In this document: one piece after another, positions 22,376 through 36,701 of the stretch | How the letters are laid out: the number at the start of each line of letters is the position of its first letter | How positions within the stretch are numbered: the stretch's first letter is position 1 | From: Phoebastria nigripes | Lineage: Eukaryota > Chordata > Aves > Procellariiformes > Diomedeidae | NCBI GenBank assembly: GCA_035582835.1 | Contig: JAYKAV010000007.1 | Location: forward strand, 111,377 to 175,376 | Direction: 5' to 3' | DNA length: 64,000 bases | The notes under the pieces: generated by a model | What the model was told of the DNA's origin: nothing | Seen by the model: only the letters and a program-made list of their open reading frames with translations | Databases searched by the model: none | Program-made: the position numbers and the translations under genes

Positions 22376-25300
22376 ATCTCCTTAGGGGAATGTTGACCCT
22401 GCAGTTCAGAAATGCGACTGTAACTCATCTAAGCACACCTGGACAACTTGAAGCTATCTGGTTCAGGAGGCAGCTACACTGCATGGAAACGCATAAGGCT
22501 CCAGTTACCATGCAGCATGCTGGACATGCACAAAACCTCAGTTCTAAGCTCTAACCTGTGGAGGTTTGCTTGCTTCTGATACACTAACTTGTCGAAAAAG
22601 CAGTATGCAAAGTCAGCAGTCCAACACACAGGATACCAAAAGGCACCATAAAGTTTCACAATGTCCTTACCTATTCAAGAGAAGATCTCCCTTAATATTT
22701 GGAGACGTTTGTAAAGCTATCTCAGGTACCTGTGCTCATATGTAGTTGAAAGGACAGTAGCGTGAAATTGTATAAAACTAGACAACTTAGGGATAAAATA
22801 TCCTGACTTATTGAGGGCAAGGTATTTAACTCCTACCATTGTTCTTTTTTAGTAATCCATTACAGATTTTCTTCTGAAAGCTAATCAGTTTTCACCTTTT
22901 TTTTGCCTTTTCTTTCTTTTTCTTTTTTCATTGGTTTTATTTTCCAGGTGGAGGCACTGGATCAACTTCACTAGACCTTGAATTAGCCAATGGCCATGAT
23001 CAAACCTTTTAGGCTCTAAGAAAAATAATGTGGCTGATTGCAGGAGAACCAGGGTTTGCAGGAAGACCATCTTCACAGTTGTTCCTCTCTCCTATAAGCC
23101 TCATTTTTCCTTCTTACAGGGACACGTCAACCTGATCCTTGGTCCTGTCTTAAAATATTCTGATTTTCAGTGCAAACATTTGATATATGATGCAATTATT
23201 CTGTTGTCTAAATGGAGAATGTCACTTAACTAAGATCATTCAACACAGTGAGCTTTTAAAGGACATTTTATAAGTCCTAAGACAGTAGTGCCTTCTTTCT
23301 AGGATGAATTTTAAATCTCTCAGCTTCAATATTTATGCTACACAGCTGATCAGAAAGGAGTCTTATTGGAGAGTGGGGCTGCTTATATCCCTTTAATTAT
23401 ACAGAGGACTTGGAAGGCAACAGCTTTTCAAACTTTGAATTTACATAGCAAAGCAAACACTGAGAATGTAAAAGACTTAGTCTGGTATTGTAGAATGCTG
23501 AATAAGATAAAGCACAAAATACATTTTGTCTGTAGATACACTGCAAACACAAAGAGGAATATTTCAAAGAAACTAACCTTTATAAATTAAATTTCATCTG
23601 TTGCATTATTACTGACAAATACCTTACTAAAGAAGTTGTCTTAAATTATATTACTAATCTCCAATTTGAATTAAATTCAAAATTCTATACACATTCATTG
23701 GGTATGGCTTTCCTGCACTGACTTTTCTATACAGCAATTTTTTTTAATCATCATGTCAATTTAATTACTATGATTAGAATTAAAACAATGTGAGTTTTAA
23801 AACTGTTTTAATGTTCTAAATTCTTTCACATTAAAAAAAATCTAATAGTTTTAATTTGCTATTAATTTAATCTGAATAAATATCAAGCAACAGAGACACT
23901 TGGGGCTTTTGAGAGAAATTATGCCAGTCAGCCAGAGCTCAAGTTTACTCACTAAACTGATTGATGGCATGTAATATAGTAAACAATTTTGTAGCTCTTA
24001 ACAGCTACATAATGTCCTTGTTTCTTATAGTAACTGGATTGCCAATACAATATTGACAAAGCATCACTAGACTGGAGCCAAGCTGACCTCATATCACCAT
24101 TTTTCTTTCTGGACAGGTAACATTGCGCTGCACTGCTCTGAGTAACAGCATGCCCAGATCTGCAGTTTTCAGAAAGGCAAAGCTCTCAGAGTACCTTAGT
24201 AGATCAGACTTGCATTGACTGGATAAATAATTAAAAAGTCACTTAAAAATGAGACTGTTTTGTCTCATTGTTTAGGTGCCAGAAATACTGTGAAAGCCAG
24301 ATATTTTCCTGGTATCTATACACGCTTTTCTGGATTCGGACTAGAGCTGCACAAGATGTTGGTTACCCAAGCACTCCCAGGCACCATCTGCCATCTGTTG
24401 GGCATTGTGGGAGGAACCATAAAACTCTGCAAGCTTTGCAAAATTTCTGAACAAAAATACTTGCTTTCTCAAAGTTCCAAACAATCAAAAAAATCTTTAT
24501 GGCCCAGGACTGAATGCCAAATCCTGGTTAACACAAAGCAGGATAAAATAAAGCTATCTTAAACAACTGCAATTATCTTCAGGATTCTGTAGAATCTAAA
24601 TATCCTGAATGTCTTTTGTTGAGGTTACATGAACTCATCCTCTGAAAATATGCATATAAAAAGAAATGAAGTAAAAAATGCTGTATATACATTAACTCAC
24701 TGAATTATGCTATGTTTTGGAGAAAGGTGTTCCGTAGAGCAAAGCCTCATAGAGCTTCCCTTCAAAGGAAGCTGAATCTGTAAATATTTTTCAGCTCAGT
24801 ATCAGCAATTTTTGCTTATTTTTCAAGTGTACATTACATGGCAGTGGTTTAGTCCTTTATCAGAACTACTGACTGTTCAACCAGAATAACATGCTTTTTG
24901 AAGCAGTAGCCACTGATTTAACTGAAGATCAGCATGCACTTATATTTTCACATTATAAAAGATATGGAACAGATTTATATAGAAAATAAAGGCTATTACA
25001 GTATATAATTAACACAAAAATAGTCTCCAAGTTTAACTGTCCAATACAGTGACAAAGCAATACATTTATGTTTTAATTAGCCATGTTAGCGGTGGTAGAA
25101 TTAGGAACAAATTTTTGTAGGATTATCACACACCAGACCCACACTGAATTCCAATTTTCTTAATCAGTTTTTAATTTCTGACCAATATTCCACCAACAAT
25201 CCCACCCCCCAAGTTCTTAACAACTATATTCTTCTTTCTGAAAGCCTTTTTCTTAGTCAGTTACAATGAGTGAAGAGTGTTGGCATCTGTCTGTGCTTTG

Positions 25301-28300
25301 CAATTTATTAGCAGGTTTGGGATAAAGCAACTTTGTTACTCAGTGCTGAGAAACTTCTAACCATAATTTTTAATCCTTCTGCTCACCTATTCTGCTGAAT
25401 TTTTCACAGGATCCAGTTCTAACTTTGTTCTAGTCTATACAGCTCTGGGATTTTTCCCACCTTCCCCTCTTTCCACCACCCCTTTGTTTTGGGGATGTGC
25501 AGCCAGTTGATATTACAGGTGATTGGTACACATGAAAAATGAGAAGTCTTCTTAAATCTTACATATTAGTACTGCAGTACTTCAAGTCTCCCCAAATGAT
25601 TCCTACTCTCATTTACATGACGTAGTTAATTTCCCCCTCAACACTTCCAAACAGAAAGACATCTCTAAATTTGAGTGAACAATCTCAACCTCATCCTAGG
25701 CTGACTACCCTGGGCTTGCATTAATATCCTGAAGTAGTTTGGCTTCACCAGTAACTGCCATGCAACAAAACCTCACCTATGCTTGCTCCCTTGAGTTGGT
25801 CATTCCTGCCATTACAAATGACATCTGGATGAATTTCTCTAGCACAAAAGGATATTTCCATCCGTCTTTAACCCTGGTTGAAGATAATTAAACTGCACGA
25901 TTCTCTTGAGCCCGTGGCGATTTAGCAGAAGAGTTTTGCATTTCCATCCAGCCCTGCTGGAGAAGCCAAGTGCCGGACTAATTTTGTGCATGTGAGTACA
26001 TGAGTGTCTGAGCAGTTCCATTTACATCAGTCAGACTACTTACATGCTTAGGATTAATTACACATTTAAGGCAGATTTGCCAGTGATTACCATTAATTGC
26101 AACTGCAGTGATTTAGGTCCTTCCATGAGAGTTACCATAAGTGCATATGCCTTCTTCTTCATTACTTTTTTCCTTTTTATTTAAGCCAAATGCCTCCTTG
26201 AATTCATAGTTTCCAAAAAAGCTAACAAAAACCCTAATGTCTCAAGACACAGCTGTGCTACTGCAGTCAAATCTTATGAATTCCAGACATGTATTTATGC
26301 ACTGTTCAGATTGGCAATACTGGTGATGCTCTCCAGGCTCCGTCACCTTGTCATGAAATAAGCAGATTTTATAAATTTCTGAGCTACATTAGAGATATAT
26401 AGTAGCGCTTAGAAGCCCTCTACCTGGAGCAGCTAGAAAAGTGATACAAGCTGATTTCACAGGTTTATCATCATTTCAGTCCACACGAAGCAGGTATGGT
26501 ATACAGCAGCTTTTTTAGGGAATAGCTTGGCTGTGGAGTCATATTACTGTAGAGACAGATACAAATCAGAGATCTGCTGTGACGTAGCTGTGTGTATTCC
26601 TACATCATCCTCCCCAGGATGGAGAGGCGGAGAAAAAATGGCAAAAAACAACTGCAGAGAGGAGATACCATTATACTCCAAAAGGGAGAGGAGACCGCAG
26701 TCTGGCTGTACTGTCATGTAACAACTGCTAGTGTTAGCTCCAGACTAGCAGTATTTTAAGAAAAAGTGTTAGTACAGTTGACAGACTTTTGCTGCTACTT
26801 CTTTTTCTGATTCTCATGCATTATCATGACAATGCAACTTTACATGACAATGCAATTTTACAAAAGTTTCTGAAAGATTATCAACTCCAAACATAATGGA
26901 AAATGACAAAATAAAACAATACTGTATTTTTATAATGTATCTTCTATACGAAATTCAATTTAGGACTGATATGACATTTTCCTTTAATTTCTGCAAAGGG
27001 CTATCTTTATCCAGCAAATGTGTGTGGTGGAGGCAGACTGAGAGGGAGGGACAAGGAAGAAAATGCAGGGCTGATATAAATATATAAATGATATAAAGAG
27101 ATGCTAATAATGATATAAAGAGATTTAGACTTTAAGGGGTCAAGTCAATTTTCATCCTGATTGATCATAATCAAATACAATAATTGCCAGTTAAAATACC
27201 ACTCCAAGAGGGCTCAGTGCTGTAAGCCAGCATCAGAAAAGCTCAGCTGCAGCCATCATCCCAACTGATGTTAACAGGGCTACTTTCACAAACTAAGGCT
27301 TTGCATGAAATGGTCCTAAATCATGAGCAAACANATATGGAAATGGGGAATTACTTCATTAGAACAATCCTGCATATTACAGCCTGACACTTTTCTGATA
27401 ATCACCGAGGGCACCATGCATTCTGAGATGTAACAAGGAAAAATACTGAGGTTTAGTTTTAGTAAGCCCTTATTAAAAGGTGCTAGTATTTCTTGACTCT
27501 ACCTGTAAGCCTGATTTCCTGTCACAAGACAGCCACTTTTAATGTGGCAAAATGTTATTGGTTGAACATCAATTGCTATTCTGGCAGTTTTTATACTGGC
27601 ATTCGAAAATGATCAAATAAGTAGCTCAAGGAAGGAACAAGAAAGTTGCACCTGTTTCTTTCAGATTCTTTCCTCCTCCTTTTTTTGCCACTAATAAGAA
27701 ATGTATAGCTGGAAATTCAGAATGTTTCAGATCTTCACTTCAGATATCCTGACATAGACTTNAGGCATGTTTTGGTGTAACCATCAATGAAATTGTAGTT
27801 ATTGATTGCTGCCATTAAAATTCAACCTTTGGCCACTAATCTGCTACACCGAAGCCATGTAAAATGCTTTGAGTTAGTAATGGTTCATCAGGAAAAAGAA
27901 GATCCTCTCCGGTGCCTTATCCAAACTTAACAAGTAGAAATTTTTTAGAACAGCAATGAAAATGATCAGTTCAGCACACACGGTACTTGAATGGTGAAGA
28001 TGCGCGTTTATATTATGACATATTTACATCTATGCAATAAATACTGTCATAACTACTGTCTGATATTTAGTGATTATCTAAAACATCCTTATCTTCAGTC
28101 ACAATTTCTAAAATAAATTCCAATCAATAGTTTTTTTTTATTTGCCTAATTTATATTCAACTTGCCATATTATCGATTAGAATACTTCTTAAAAATTTTT
28201 TCTATTTTTACGTTTAGACAATGAAAAAGCATGTCTTTCTAATGATTACATGGAACTGTAAAAATGATTACAGATATTAATTTATAGCTATGTGTCCATA

Positions 28301-31300
28301 ATTATGTCTATATCTAAGTGTCTCTGTGTATAGCTAAAAGACATAAGAAAATGAGAAATGTATAGTTTATCTATACACATAATAAAGGCAAAATAAATAC
28401 CAGGGTAGTCATTTTATATTATCCTTTTGATCTATAGGCTACCAGTGGAAGACATAATCTTTTATTTATATTATGTGAGGTAAAATTTTGAAACAGGATT
28501 TTCTGTGTCTATCTTCCTGCTCACTTCATAATTAAGCCTGTAGGGCTGCATAGTTTATTTTTTAATGCTGTACTTGTCAATTTCTGTTACCGCTAATTTA
28601 AAGTTCACAGCTCCATATATCATAAAAATAGGAGGGCAAAACAATTTATATAAAAAAACATTTTGAGTTGAGGGGGTGGCTAAGTTTTCCTGTGTGTTCT
28701 CTTGAAGATTTCATTTCAAACAGTGCTGATTTACAAAGCCGGAAAGAGAGTACAAAGCTCTAGTGACATGCACTTTCCTCCACACTTCCATATCTTTCCC
28801 CCCTCCATCTTTCTCCCTTTATATATATATATGAATGAGATAAAATTTTTGCCTTCATTAGTATGTTAGCCTTTTTAATTTAGCTCCAAACTTGCTAACA
28901 CAATCAGTCCTACCAAGATCAACTATGACACTCACTATGAAGAAAAAGCATTGCTTATTTTACACAAAACATTACAAGGTCAGATCAGCGTCTTTCATCT
29001 CTTCCCACCTTCACCAGACTGAACAATAGGCGGCAATAATCCTGTGATATCCACAACTAATTTATCCAACAAGAAGACAGGTAGCACTCTGAACAGCACT
29101 GCTGCCTGAATAGGTGCAGTAAATAAGCAGCTTAATGGTAGCCTTTCAGGCAGGAGGGCAACATATCACAGCATGGCATTTTTATAATCTTCTTGGCATG
29201 CCTACAGCCAAGAGCACATAGCTGAGCGTATGTTCCCTCTTCTGTCGGGCTTAGGATGCATGTAATCGTTAGATGGTGACACATTGTGCCTTTAAGCAAG
29301 TTTAACTGTTTTATATCCCCTCTGATCTACAGCTTTGTACATCTGTTAAGTTGCCTCTTAAACTTCAGTCAGCACATCTGTGGATCTGATCTTTCTGAAG
29401 TTCATTGCGTGGCTTAGGTTTTGCACAATGTTTCTTTGTATCTGTCCAGTGTTTATTTGCAAAGAATATCTTTTGTATTAGTGTTCTTGCTGAGCTAGAG
29501 CAAAAGACCAGAGTTAAATCTATATGGGACATCTTCATCTGGCAAAGAATTGAATGGGGCACTAGGAACTTATTCCAGTAACTTGAATTATAAATTGGTG
29601 AAGTGAATAGGTCCCTTTTCGTTATGTCTTTCAGCAGAGGGAATGTCTTCTCCCCACCCAAAAAGATGTTTTGCTCTAGAGGCATAAAGGAGCCAGTTAC
29701 TGGACTTCTCCCACAAAGTCCCCCAGGAATACTGATGAAATAGCCCCAGTTATGGATAGATGCACTAATTTGCAGGTGCAAAAGTCATAAGGGCCTCACA
29801 GCTTCTACCATGCAGCCACCAAAATGCAAAGATGCCACAGTAAACCTTAGGCTAAAATAGTTATCTCTGCACATACTTGTCAGCTTGCTTTCTGCATTTT
29901 TTTTTTTCTTGGGGAGCTTTTCCAAGTGTTGGAGAAAATATTGGAAATAAATAATGTAGAAGGTTATAAATCCTTAGATTTATTCCTACCTTGTATTGAA
30001 AGCTATGAACTATTGTTTTGTCAGTGAAAAGTTATAAACTGCCCCCTATAAACTGCTAATTAAATAGAAGTCTATGTTCAGCCAACAATATCAGTGTATG
30101 TGTGAAAGTAGTTCTTGTCCTACCCCAATGGTCAGTACAGCTCCATCTACCTGGACAGTTAGTTAAAGAAAGCACAGCAAAGCTCTCACACCAGCAGAGC
30201 AGTGGCTTCCCCAGCCAAAATTACCGTGGGCAAAATCTTGCCTACACTGACATCAATGTCAGAATTCCCCGTTACCTTTTTAATAAGTTAAGCAAGAGAA
30301 ACTCAGGCATTAAATATCTGCTTTACTGCAGGATAGTTTCTTTTGAGATGCAACCCAGATACGGGTAAAGTTTTTAGTTACTATTCTGCCAAGATATCAA
30401 TAGAGATCACATAACTATTCACTTAAAAAAAAAAATCTCCAGAAAATTATATTAAGCTACAGGACCTGCTTTTTGGTTATTCTCACAGTTGGGATTCCAT
30501 CCACTCTTATACCTCCACTTCATACCTAGAGGCCCGAGAACTGAAATAGAAGCCTTCAGGCTAGGCAAGATCAAATGAGACCAAAAGCAAGTCTATGAGG
30601 AAGTATGTGTTTCTTAGAATTACTCTGATGCAACAGTTCTATTATCTAAAGGTGGAGTATGCTGCTGGACAAAGTGATAAAGGAAAGGAGAGGCTGCTGC
30701 CTAGGTTTCCTCACTAGGATCCTTTCATATACTTTGGCGACCTGACAAATATGAACATTTGATTTACTAGTGTTGCAGGATTACTAAGAGATGTCATGAC
30801 TACCTTTTCCCAACATAGACATTCAGCTGCCAAGTTTGTCTCTTTAAGCAACTCTTACGCAGTTGTAATACTTTGTTGCCCAGATGAATTTACTCTCTTT
30901 CTTCCCTCGTGACACCTTTCACGCTCTCCCCAAAATGATACCCTATGTTTATATATGATGAATTTTCCAGAACAGTGAGAACAGACTTCTTAGTGCAGCA
31001 TCATTACCCCTTTGCTTGGCAGAGAAGTAGAAAAGCGCTTGTCTGAACTGGCAACCATCAAGCTTTACAGTCTAACAAGTTCCACTACTATAATGAAAAT
31101 CCAAAGACCTGGAAACAATATACAGAGCTTCCCTGACTAATTTTATTATGCAGACACACTTAATAGCTCCTGTTACAATCACATTTATAGCAGGAAAACA
31201 GTATTGGATTGTGACTATCACACTAAATCGACATGGATTATCAGTCATTAAAAAGGAACAAAATTAGCAGCAAGCAGTAATATTTTACACTTATCAAATC

Positions 31301-32524
31301 TACAGCTGGTCAAGGTTCATTACAACACTGTGCAATAAAGTCAGGAAGCATTGGCTCATTCTACAGAACATTTAAATCTCTATTGTATTTGTGTAGGATA
31401 TAATTTCTGATAGCAATAAAGCCTAATAAAAGTTACACCCCGATGAATAAAGTGTTAATAAATTGACCCAAGACATTTAAATGGCTAATTATATTTGAGA
31501 TAAAGGAGGATTCACTTGTTTCTGTAGATTGTTTGAAGCTNTGCTCTAACCAGCTAACCAACCAACTACAAAATTATTTTATATAAATATATCTCTGTGA
31601 TATAAAATATTAATATTTCTAGCTGCTTTTTCAATAGATTAATAATTAATCAGAATTTCCTAACACATTTCCTATTCATCAAAAGACTCATACCTCTCTT
31701 TAAAATGTCCAAGCTTTGCATAACTTAACTTCAACTATTCCCTAGATTTTATTTTATTTAAAAGTATTTACACCAACTATGCTTAGCTTTTCCATAGGCC
31801 CTTTCAGTAATAAAAACAGGTACTTGATTATAAAAGAATAGTACCTATTACAATACTAATAATGGTATTACAAAATGTATGTAAAAAGACAGACCGAACA
31901 AGCACACTTAACCAGGTCAGGGTGTTCATGCAGGATAATTACTGTGATGGGCCTCCGAAGATCCTGGGCCCGAGTCTAAAAAGCCATCATCCTTTAAGAC
32001 CGAATCAAGAGTTACAGTAGACAATACATACTTCCTTCAACTCATTCCTTATACAAAAATACCATATAAATTCAGGAGAGTCTGCCTCATCTCCCACCAT
32101 CATGTATGTAAATGCTCACATACATCTAAGCCCCACGCCCCAGTCTTTGGGAGGGTTCAGATCCCAGCTCCACAGGTGACACCTGCTTGCACAGGCATCC
32201 AGAGAGGTGTGGGGATCAAGAATGAACTATATAGCATTTAGGTCCCAGAAAAATTTATGAACAGAAGTTAATGAGCCATAAGGACCTGGCTGATTCTTGA
32301 TCTGGTTTACTGCACGACTGCACAAACAAACATGAGGGACAAAAACAATCAGAAGCAGCAGATTCACAGAACAACTTCTTTCGCTAGCATCGATTGCTTA
32401 AAGTATTTTCCAAACTACACCATAGAGTTTTGGAAATCTTTGGTGGTTTGCTTCTCCAAACTACATCAGAGACAATAGTTAAAATTGTAACAGGCCTCTG
32501 ACATGAATGGAATTGCCCAGCAAT
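22376..32524. other. AT-rich non-coding stretch, no gene seen
   Basis: No exon, tRNA-like fold or recognisable transposon was identified. It includes a pyrimidine tract near 22895-22945, an 18-bp tandem duplication (26825-26860), a repeated ATGATATAAAGAGAT near 27087-27125, and a short (TA)n near 28820. The longest ORF (29365-29781, minus, 138 codons) has no recognisable domain. Confidence 0.6.
26825..26860. repeat. 18-bp tandem duplication
   Basis: CATGACAATGCAACTTTA (26825-26842) is followed directly by CATGACAATGCAATTTTA (26843-26860), with one difference. Confidence 0.85.
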
Positions 32525-32904
32525 GTCACTGTTTTTCCAGGTTCTGAGTTCTAGATGCTGGAGGAATAGTGATTTGGGTATGGAAAGTGACTGGGGTGGT
32601 ACAAAGGGAGACAAAATGACAAAGAACCAGTCTCTTAAAATTTAAAAAAAAAAAAAAAAAGAAAAAAAAAAAAAAAAAAAGACAGGAATTACTAAAATTG
32701 ACGTGTCAGGGTTTGTCACTGTTTTTCCAGGTTCTGAGTTCTAGATGCTGGAGGAATAGTGATTTGGGTATGGAAAGTGACTGGGGTGGTACAAAGGGAG
32801 ACAAAATGACAAAGAACCAGTCTCTTAAAATTTAAAAAAAAAAAAAAAAGAAAAGAAAAACAAGAAAAAAGACAGGAATTACTAAAATTGACGTGTCAGG
32901 GTTT
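32525..32904. repeat. 190-bp near-identical tandem duplication with internal poly-A
   Basis: The segment starting GTCACTGTTTTTCCAGG at 32525 repeats at 32715 with the same 190-bp period at both ends; ACGTGTCAGG occurs at 32701 and 32891. Outside the A-rich tract I saw no differences. The A-rich tract differs: mainly A runs split by one G in the first copy, several G and C interruptions in the second. It is either a recent duplication or an assembly error at the homopolymer. Confidence 0.93.
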
Positions 32905-35900
32905 GTTTTTTTTTTTACCAGTTGGGGGGAATTTTACATGGGAAAGTGAAACAAAAGCATTTTGAAACAGAAAATGTTTTCCACATTGCAAATTGAAAAT
33001 TTCTAGCCATTGCTCAGTAATCTACTTATTGCTAATATGTACTTAGTCTTTTTGTTCCATTTGGGAGACAGGTGCACAAGTAGCATTCCCTGTGAGATGG
33101 GAATTTTCATTTTTGAGCAGCTTAGTCTTATTTTGTATTGGGTTTAGAACTGAAATCTACTACTGCTAACCAGATCACATAACAAAGGAGAGAAGGGGAC
33201 ACGTCCCTCCTTTTTAGTTTTTAGCTCCCTTTTAGCTTTTTAGTTTCTTCTCTAGGATCGCTGAAAGGAGTCCCTTTACCTAGTTGACCCACACATTTTA
33301 CAGATCAGATTATGTGTAGACAGAATCTCTGCTTGGCTAGACAATCTTTGGATGACTAGAAGACTACTTTAACTAGGACCATATTGGAGACATTGAACTA
33401 AGCCACTGCAGTTCGCAACTTATGTCTATCTCCTGTCACGCTTATCTCCCAGCATAAGCTACAAAATTATAAAATGTTCTGGTTTCTGGAACATTATCAA
33501 GCTTGAATAATTTTTTATAACTGGTCCCAGGTCAATGAAGCATTTACAAACAGGCAGATGTTCCATTACCATTCTGGGACTTCAGGATATTGCTGAAATC
33601 TTCTTTGATTCATTTGTTGCAATCCTATTTTTATAGCAAGATGTCCAGCACTGATAGAGGAGAAACTCATGATTTTAAAAAGGTTACTCTCTTTTCGACT
33701 GCCTGTGTTTTCGGAGCTTTTGCATGTTTCCATCAGACAACCATACACCCCTGCACTGTAACAACTGTGTATATGTGTGTGTACTTTTTATAGACATGGT
33801 TTTAGCATACCACAAATATCATGGTCGTGACTATGCTCTATGTCATTTGATCTGTTTTGTCAAAGTAGCTGTTCAAATCACAGCTGTTTCCTGAAGTGCC
33901 TGCAAAACTCCCCTCCAATGAGACCCACTCTCCTGGGCACTGCATCATCTATGCTAAGCAGAGTGGGCAGTTCTTTTTCTTCCTGTTGCTCCAGCCCAGA
34001 CTGACAATGCTCAGCCCCAAGGGATGGAGAAGGGGCAACCCCGAAGGTTTCCAGCTTCTCTTCCCTTCTTTCAATTCCCTAGCCCCTAGGATTGAACCAG
34101 CTTAAAGTTGAAAGGCACTTCAGGGCACCTTGGGGAACATAAGAAAAAAAATACTAATCACCTATTTTAAAATATTATAGTTAAGTCTTTATACTTTGTG
34201 TGACATCATAACTACTAGACATCAAATGAAATCAAAATATTTCAGTCACGTCATAAAAAAATAACTTCATGTGGATTCCTTACTGAGCTGGTAAATTCTC
34301 TAGATGTACTGCAGCGGTGTGAAAGCCCATCTTTGTGATTCTGTAATATTTATGTTCTACACACAGTATTAGAATATCATCTGTGTATATACTACATTTT
34401 CTAATGCATGGAAAAATCAGCTTATGTCTTTTAGTGGAAGCATTCATATATTGAAGGAAAATGACACTAGGTAAACCCACTAAGACCCAAATGGGGCGCT
34501 TACCTAGGGAAAATGCTTTCTTCACTGAAAACCCGTAAAAAACCCCTACACTATTAACCTTGTCAAATTCTGTTAGTAGATACATAAAATCTTTTATTAG
34601 TGATCAGGATGAAAAATAGCTGCTAATATTTACCGTCAAAAAATTCTGCATATTTTTAAAAGGTAAACACATAAATCACAGATGGCTAAAGTTTAATTTG
34701 TTACATTGCACTTATACAAACATGTAGAAGTATAAAAACTTCACAAAAAGCATAAGGCACTCTAAGCCTAAGTCAACTTACCAGCTAACGATTACAATAT
34801 CTTGAGTTTCTACGTCATATATTTCTTGTGTAACTAAAGGTTTAAGATCAGGTACAGTAAAGGCAAACATTGTGGAACTATAGTTACTGCTACTGAAACT
34901 TTCCTACCTTTTCTACAGTTCAATGCAAAAAGTCTGATTCTACGTTCAAGAGCAAACGCTTATCTTGCTAAGGAAATCACACCGTGTGAAACATCCAATT
35001 GATATTACTGTTGTTAAACGGAATTTGAAGTGTCAATAGCTGCAAAACCAGTATTTACTTTTCCCCTTTGATGTTTTTTCAAAATTCTGTACTAAAATCC
35101 CAAAAGCCTAAGGATGTTTGTTCTTATTCAAAATGGCTTCAGTCTCATCAATGTGCTACCTTAATTCTTTGCAGGCTCGACTTCCTTCTTAAAAGGTATC
35201 TGCATTGTGTGGTTTTGAAATGGATTATCAAGCAGGTGTTAGATTTGAAATGCAGTACAAAGCAGTAAGTAAGCAGCAAGTAAGCTCCCTGGTAACATCC
35301 TGTCTGCTGGGAATGCCTCGTCAGGCAGAGGAGTGGGTTCCATGCTGGGACCTGCAGCGATGTCTCAGATTACTCTTCATCGGTGCTGAACACAAATAGT
35401 AGATTTTAACATAGTTGCCATTACCGTCTGCGTCTGGACCTCAGTATCCGCCCTCTGTTTTATAGGTGTATAAATCCTTAAGAAAAGGAATTTGGGGAGG
35501 TCACTAAGAGGGTTTGGGACTTTCTGAGTTACATATAACTATCTTCTATAGATAGAGTGGAAAAATATTTCCACTTTCCCTCAGGGCATGTAGACATGAA
35601 AATTGCACTGTGCCAAGTACCCTGAAGTACCCAGCTCTTGTGGGAAGCCTGGGGGGGTTAGACATCTGTCTTCTCTACCTTTTGGGAAGTATCTCTAACT
35701 TCTCCAGCAGTATTAAACTGTTTGACTTATAAACTGCATTACAGATGTTCAATATTATCCAGGTTCATCCCACCTACCCTTTAAGTATCTCTATTTTCTC
35801 ATAGGAGCCTCTGTAAATAAGCACCATGAGATCTTATCATAATTTGTTTAAAATANGGAGTCTTTCCCTCTGTTTTCCTTAATCAATGGTAGAGTTCCAC

Positions 35901-36176
35901 AGGTTACTCCACTTTCCTAGTTATTCGGGAAAGGTATACTGTAAAGGTTTATTTTTTTCTGTTACATTGACCTAGCTCAAAACAGCATAATTCTAGGACT
36001 ACAAACAGCAGTTAAAACTTACAAACGCTTGAACAAGCAACTCATTGAAAGTCACTGGGACTGTTCATAATGTTTGTAAAAAATGGTTGCACAACCTGTC
36101 CTTTCTTTATTATGCCATTAATAGCCATCAGACTACAGCAGTAGAGTAAAAAAAATTGGTGTTCTAGAAGCACAAC
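32905..36176. other. Non-coding stretch, no gene seen
   Basis: Unique AT-rich sequence with short ORFs only. No recognisable repeat or RNA gene was found. Confidence 0.55.
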
Positions 36177-36405
36177 TGTCCTGGTTTTGGCTGGGATAGA
36201 GTTAATTTTTTTCCTAGTAGCTGGTATAGTGCTATGTTTTGGATTTAGTATGAGAATATTGTTGATAACACACTGATGTTTTAGTTGTTGCTAAGTAGTG
36301 TTTACACTAGTCAAGGACTTTTCAGCTTCCCATGCTCTGCCAGGTGCACAAGCAGCTGGGAGGGAGAATAGCCAGGACAGCTAGCCCATGTGACATCATG
36401 CTCAG

Positions 36406-36413
36406 TATATAAA
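36406..36413 (+). promoter_or_regulatory. Solo LTR TATA box
   Basis: TATATAAA in the same context (GCTCAG upstream) as in the provirus LTR. If active it would drive transcription rightward into unique sequence beyond 36701. Confidence 0.65.
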
Positions 36414-36569
36414 GCTGGGGGAAGAAGAAGGAAGGGGGGACATTCAGAGTTATGGCGTTTGTCTTCCCAAGTAACCGTTATGCGTGATGGAGCCCTGCTT
36501 TCCTGGAGATGGCTGAACACCTGCCTGTCGATGGGAAGTAGTGAATGGATTCCTTATTTTACTTTGCCT

Positions 36570-36575
36570 ATTAAA
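36570..36575 (+). terminator. Solo LTR polyadenylation signal (ATTAAA)
   Basis: ATTAAA followed by CTGTCTTTATCTCAA, matching the equivalent segment of the provirus LTR. Confidence 0.55.
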
Positions 36576-36701
36576 CTGTCTTTATCTCAACCCATGAGTT
36601 TTCTCACTTTTACCCTTCCGATTCTCTCCCCCATCCCATCGAGGGGGACTGAGCGAGCGGCTGCGTGGTGCTTGTTTGCCAGCTGGGATTAGACCACAAC
36701 A

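Larger units (their letters stand above)
36177..36701 (+). mobile_element. Solo LTR related to the ERV at 1-2693
   Basis: It starts TGTCCTGG and ends CCACAACA, as the provirus LTR does. It shares the U3 block (for example GATAACACACTGATGTTTTAG and the GGACTTTTCAGCTTCCCATG block), a TATATAAA box (36406-36413), an ATTAAA signal (36570-36575) and the U5 end. No primer site or gag follows, so it is a solo LTR left by recombination. About 110-150 bp just after the TATA box does not match the provirus LTR. Flanks CACAAC (left) and CATGAA (right) do not form a clear target-site duplication. Confidence 0.9.

Noticed and set aside
29365..29781. 138-codon minus-strand ORF as a gene
   Set aside because: No recognisable family or gene structure around it.
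32340..32690. Processed pseudogene ending in the poly-A at 32640
   Set aside because: The upstream sequence shows no coding similarity I recognise, and the poly-A is internal to a tandem duplication.
36311..36520. ORF antisense to the solo LTR, resembling one at 2335-2559
   Set aside because: The shared peptide comes from homologous LTR sequence read on the antisense strand. No evidence of translation.
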